Positions 62,629 through 64,000 of a stretch of DNA of 64,000 bases are shown here, piece after piece (positions within the stretch are counted from its first letter, which is position 1; every line of letters begins with the position of its first letter). The stretch is taken from assembly GCA_965656535.1 (NCBI GenBank), contig CBFHKX010000002.1:62001-126000 (forward strand), given 5' to 3'. The position numbers were made by a program, and so were the translations under genes. The stretch is from Lishizhenia sp965656535 (lineage in GTDB: Bacteria > Bacteroidota > Bacteroidia > Flavobacteriales_D > Crocinitomicaceae). The notes under the pieces were generated by a model. The model had not been told where the DNA came from and did no database searches. It saw only the letters and a list, made by a program, of their open reading frames with translations.

Positions 62629-64000
62629 TTAATTAAGGTTTTCACCGTATATTTCTACCACCTTAGTTTCGTGTAGGGATAAAATAATTTTTCTTTTCAG
62701 TTTAAGTGTAGGAGTTAATTCTCCACCTTCAACGCTTAATTCTCTTTCTAAAAGGGCAAACTTCTTAATTTGTTCAAAGCTTCCGTAGTTCGCATTATAT
62801 TTATCTACTTCTTTTTGGATACGTGCAATAACTTTATCGTTAGCGCAAATACTTGCATTACTAGTATCCATGCTGTATTCTTTTCTTTTTGCCCAATCTT
62901 TAATAAACTCAAATTGAGGAACAATTAACGCTGCAGGGTGTTTTTGTCCTTCTCCAATTACCATAATTTGTTCTATGAAACGCGATTCTTTGAACTTATT
63001 TTCCATCATTTGTGGGATAATGTATTTTCCACCAGAGGTTTTAAAGATCTCTTTTTTTCTATCTGTTATGCGTAAAAACTTTCCGTCTTCAACTTGGCCT
63101 ATATCGCCCGTATGAAACCAACCTTCAGCGTCTATTTCTTCTGCCGTTTTTTCAGGGTTGTTGTAATACCCCATCATTACGTTTGGACCTTTTACAAGGA
63201 TTTCTCCATCTTCGGCAATTTTTACGGTAACGTCATCAATTGTTGTACCAACAGATCCAATTTTAATCCCGTTTTTGAAACAATTAACAGATATAACAGG
63301 AGAAGTTTCTGTTAGTCCATACCCTTCTAAGATTGGAACGCCAGCAGCCAAGAAAATACGGGCTAATCTTGGAGAGAGTGCAGCACTTCCAGAAGCAATA
63401 GCGTTCACTTCTCCTCCTAGCGCTTCTTGCCATTTACTGAAGATTAGTTTTCTAGCAATTTTGAGTTTAAAATTATACCAAGCACTTTTACCGCTAAGAT
63501 CAAACTCTTCTCCAAGTGCTACAGCCCAGAAGAACAATTTGCGTTTAATTCCGCTCAAATCGTCTCCTTTAGCCATTATTTTTTCATATACTTTCTCTAG
63601 TAATCGAGGAACTGCGGTAAATACATGAGGTTTAACTTCACGAATGTTATCTCCAATAGTGTCCATTGATTCTGCAAAGTAGATAGAGCAACCACAGTAC
63701 ATGTATAGGTAGTGCAACATTCGTTCATATACATGACAAACGGGTAAAAAACTTAAGCATCTGCTGTTTTCATCTGCAGGGATTCGTTCTTTACAAGCGC
63801 GTACGTTAGAAAGTAAATTTTTATGAGAAAGCATTACGCCTTTTGGATTTCCTGTTGTTCCAGAAGTATAAATCATAGTTGCCAAGTCTTCATAATTTAT
63901 GGCGTCCATTCTTTTCTGAACCTCGGTTAAGCTAATTTCTTTTCCAATTTCAATAATGTCTTCATAAAAATCGGTTCCATCAATTTTATCAAAACAATAG
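62629..64000 (-). CDS. Long-chain acyl-CoA synthetase (AMP-binding), 5' end outside window
   Basis: Adenylating enzyme that activates fatty acids with ATP and CoA. The P-loop MIYTSGTTGNPKGVMLSHKN, the HVYERMLHYLYMYCG segment, GYGLTETSPVISV, GWFHTGDIG and ITDRKKEIFKTSGGKYI are those of the long-chain (FadD15-like) group. The frame stays open upstream of the ATG at 63909 to the window edge, reading on through a D/E-rich segment, so that ATG is internal and the N-terminal part is missing here. A terminator follows. Confidence 0.92.
   Translation of the reverse strand, partial: YCFDKIDGTDFYEDIIEIGKEISLTEVQKRMDAINYEDLATMIYTSGTTGNPKGVMLSHKNLLSNVRACKERIPADENSRCLSFLPVCHVYERMLHYLYMYCGCSIYFAESMDTIGDNIREVKPHVFTAVPRLLEKVYEKIMAKGDDLSGIKRKLFFWAVALGEEFDLSGKSAWYNFKLKIARKLIFSKWQEALGGEVNAIASGSAALSPRLARIFLAAGVPILEGYGLTETSPVISVNCFKNGIKIGSVGTTIDDVTVKIAEDGEILVKGPNVMMGYYNNPEKTAEEIDAEGWFHTGDIGQVEDGKFLRITDRKKEIFKTSGGKYIIPQMMENKFKESRFIEQIMVIGEGQKHPAALIVPQFEFIKDWAKRKEYSMDTSNASICANDKVIARIQKEVDKYNANYGSFEQIKKFALLERELSVEGGELTPTLKLKRKIILSLHETKVVEIYGENLN

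Overview
The window is a low-GC chromosome segment from a member of the Bacteroidota, most likely the order Flavobacteriales. Type IX secretion and gliding genes (porT, porU, porV, a porP/sprF homologue, gldJ, a PorE-like OmpA protein), a menaquinone methyltransferase, an UpxY-type antiterminator and A-rich start regions without Shine-Dalgarno sites all point there. Several upstream regions carry the Bacteroidota -7 box TAnnTTTG, sometimes with a TTG box about 17 to 20 bases upstream. I see no rRNA, tRNA, CRISPR, insertion sequence or prophage.

Positions 139-18216 (all minus strand) form a Wzx/Wzy-dependent surface polysaccharide locus, transcribed from about 18440 leftward. It starts with an UpxY-type antiterminator and a pseudaminic acid block (pseB, pseC, pseF, two GNAT acetyltransferases, pseI; no pseG). 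Next come the flippase, an unusual GT-B-like protein that could be the nonulosonate transferase, the polymerase, a heparinase II/III-type lyase, a GT4 glycosyltransferase and wecB. The initiating transferase WecA and the export pair Wza/Wzc follow, each with its own candidate promoter. The antiterminator operon has a strong candidate promoter followed almost at once by a hairpin with a U-tract, a plausible antitermination target.

Positions 18588-20497 hold an OmpA-family protein with thrombospondin type 3 repeats, then a decayed remnant of a related beta-barrel gene between two intrinsic terminators. Positions 20526-31071 hold a TamL-like outer membrane lipoprotein, divergent to an RNA methyltransferase, and then a compact minus-strand operon (aminotransferase, heptose-kinase-like protein, TrkH, MenG, PorT, FAD dehydrogenase). 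Positions 31257-43320 contain two small envelope proteins and the T9SS/gliding cluster (ispF, porV, porU on minus; porP-like, gldJ, murF and a TIMP-like protein on plus).

Positions 43317-53547 carry a SIMPL protein, a minus operon lpxK-punA-gatB-tlpA-tlpA-lpxH, and a plus pair of a lipid A-type acyltransferase and a BNR-repeat protein, followed by a secreted unknown. Positions 53612-57463 hold another secreted unknown and a TPR/PorE-like pair. The right end (57600-64000) has a thiolase, a rhomboid protease, a small lysine-tailed protein, an MtfA-like peptidase, an MFS exporter, a lipoprotein MsrB and an acyl-CoA synthetase cut by the window end.

Most genes serve the envelope: polysaccharide assembly, lipid A synthesis, outer membrane protein insertion, T9SS secretion and gliding. 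The least explained parts are the pseudaminic acid block without PseG, the orphan transferase candidate, the leader hairpin of the polysaccharide operon and the decayed OMP gene.
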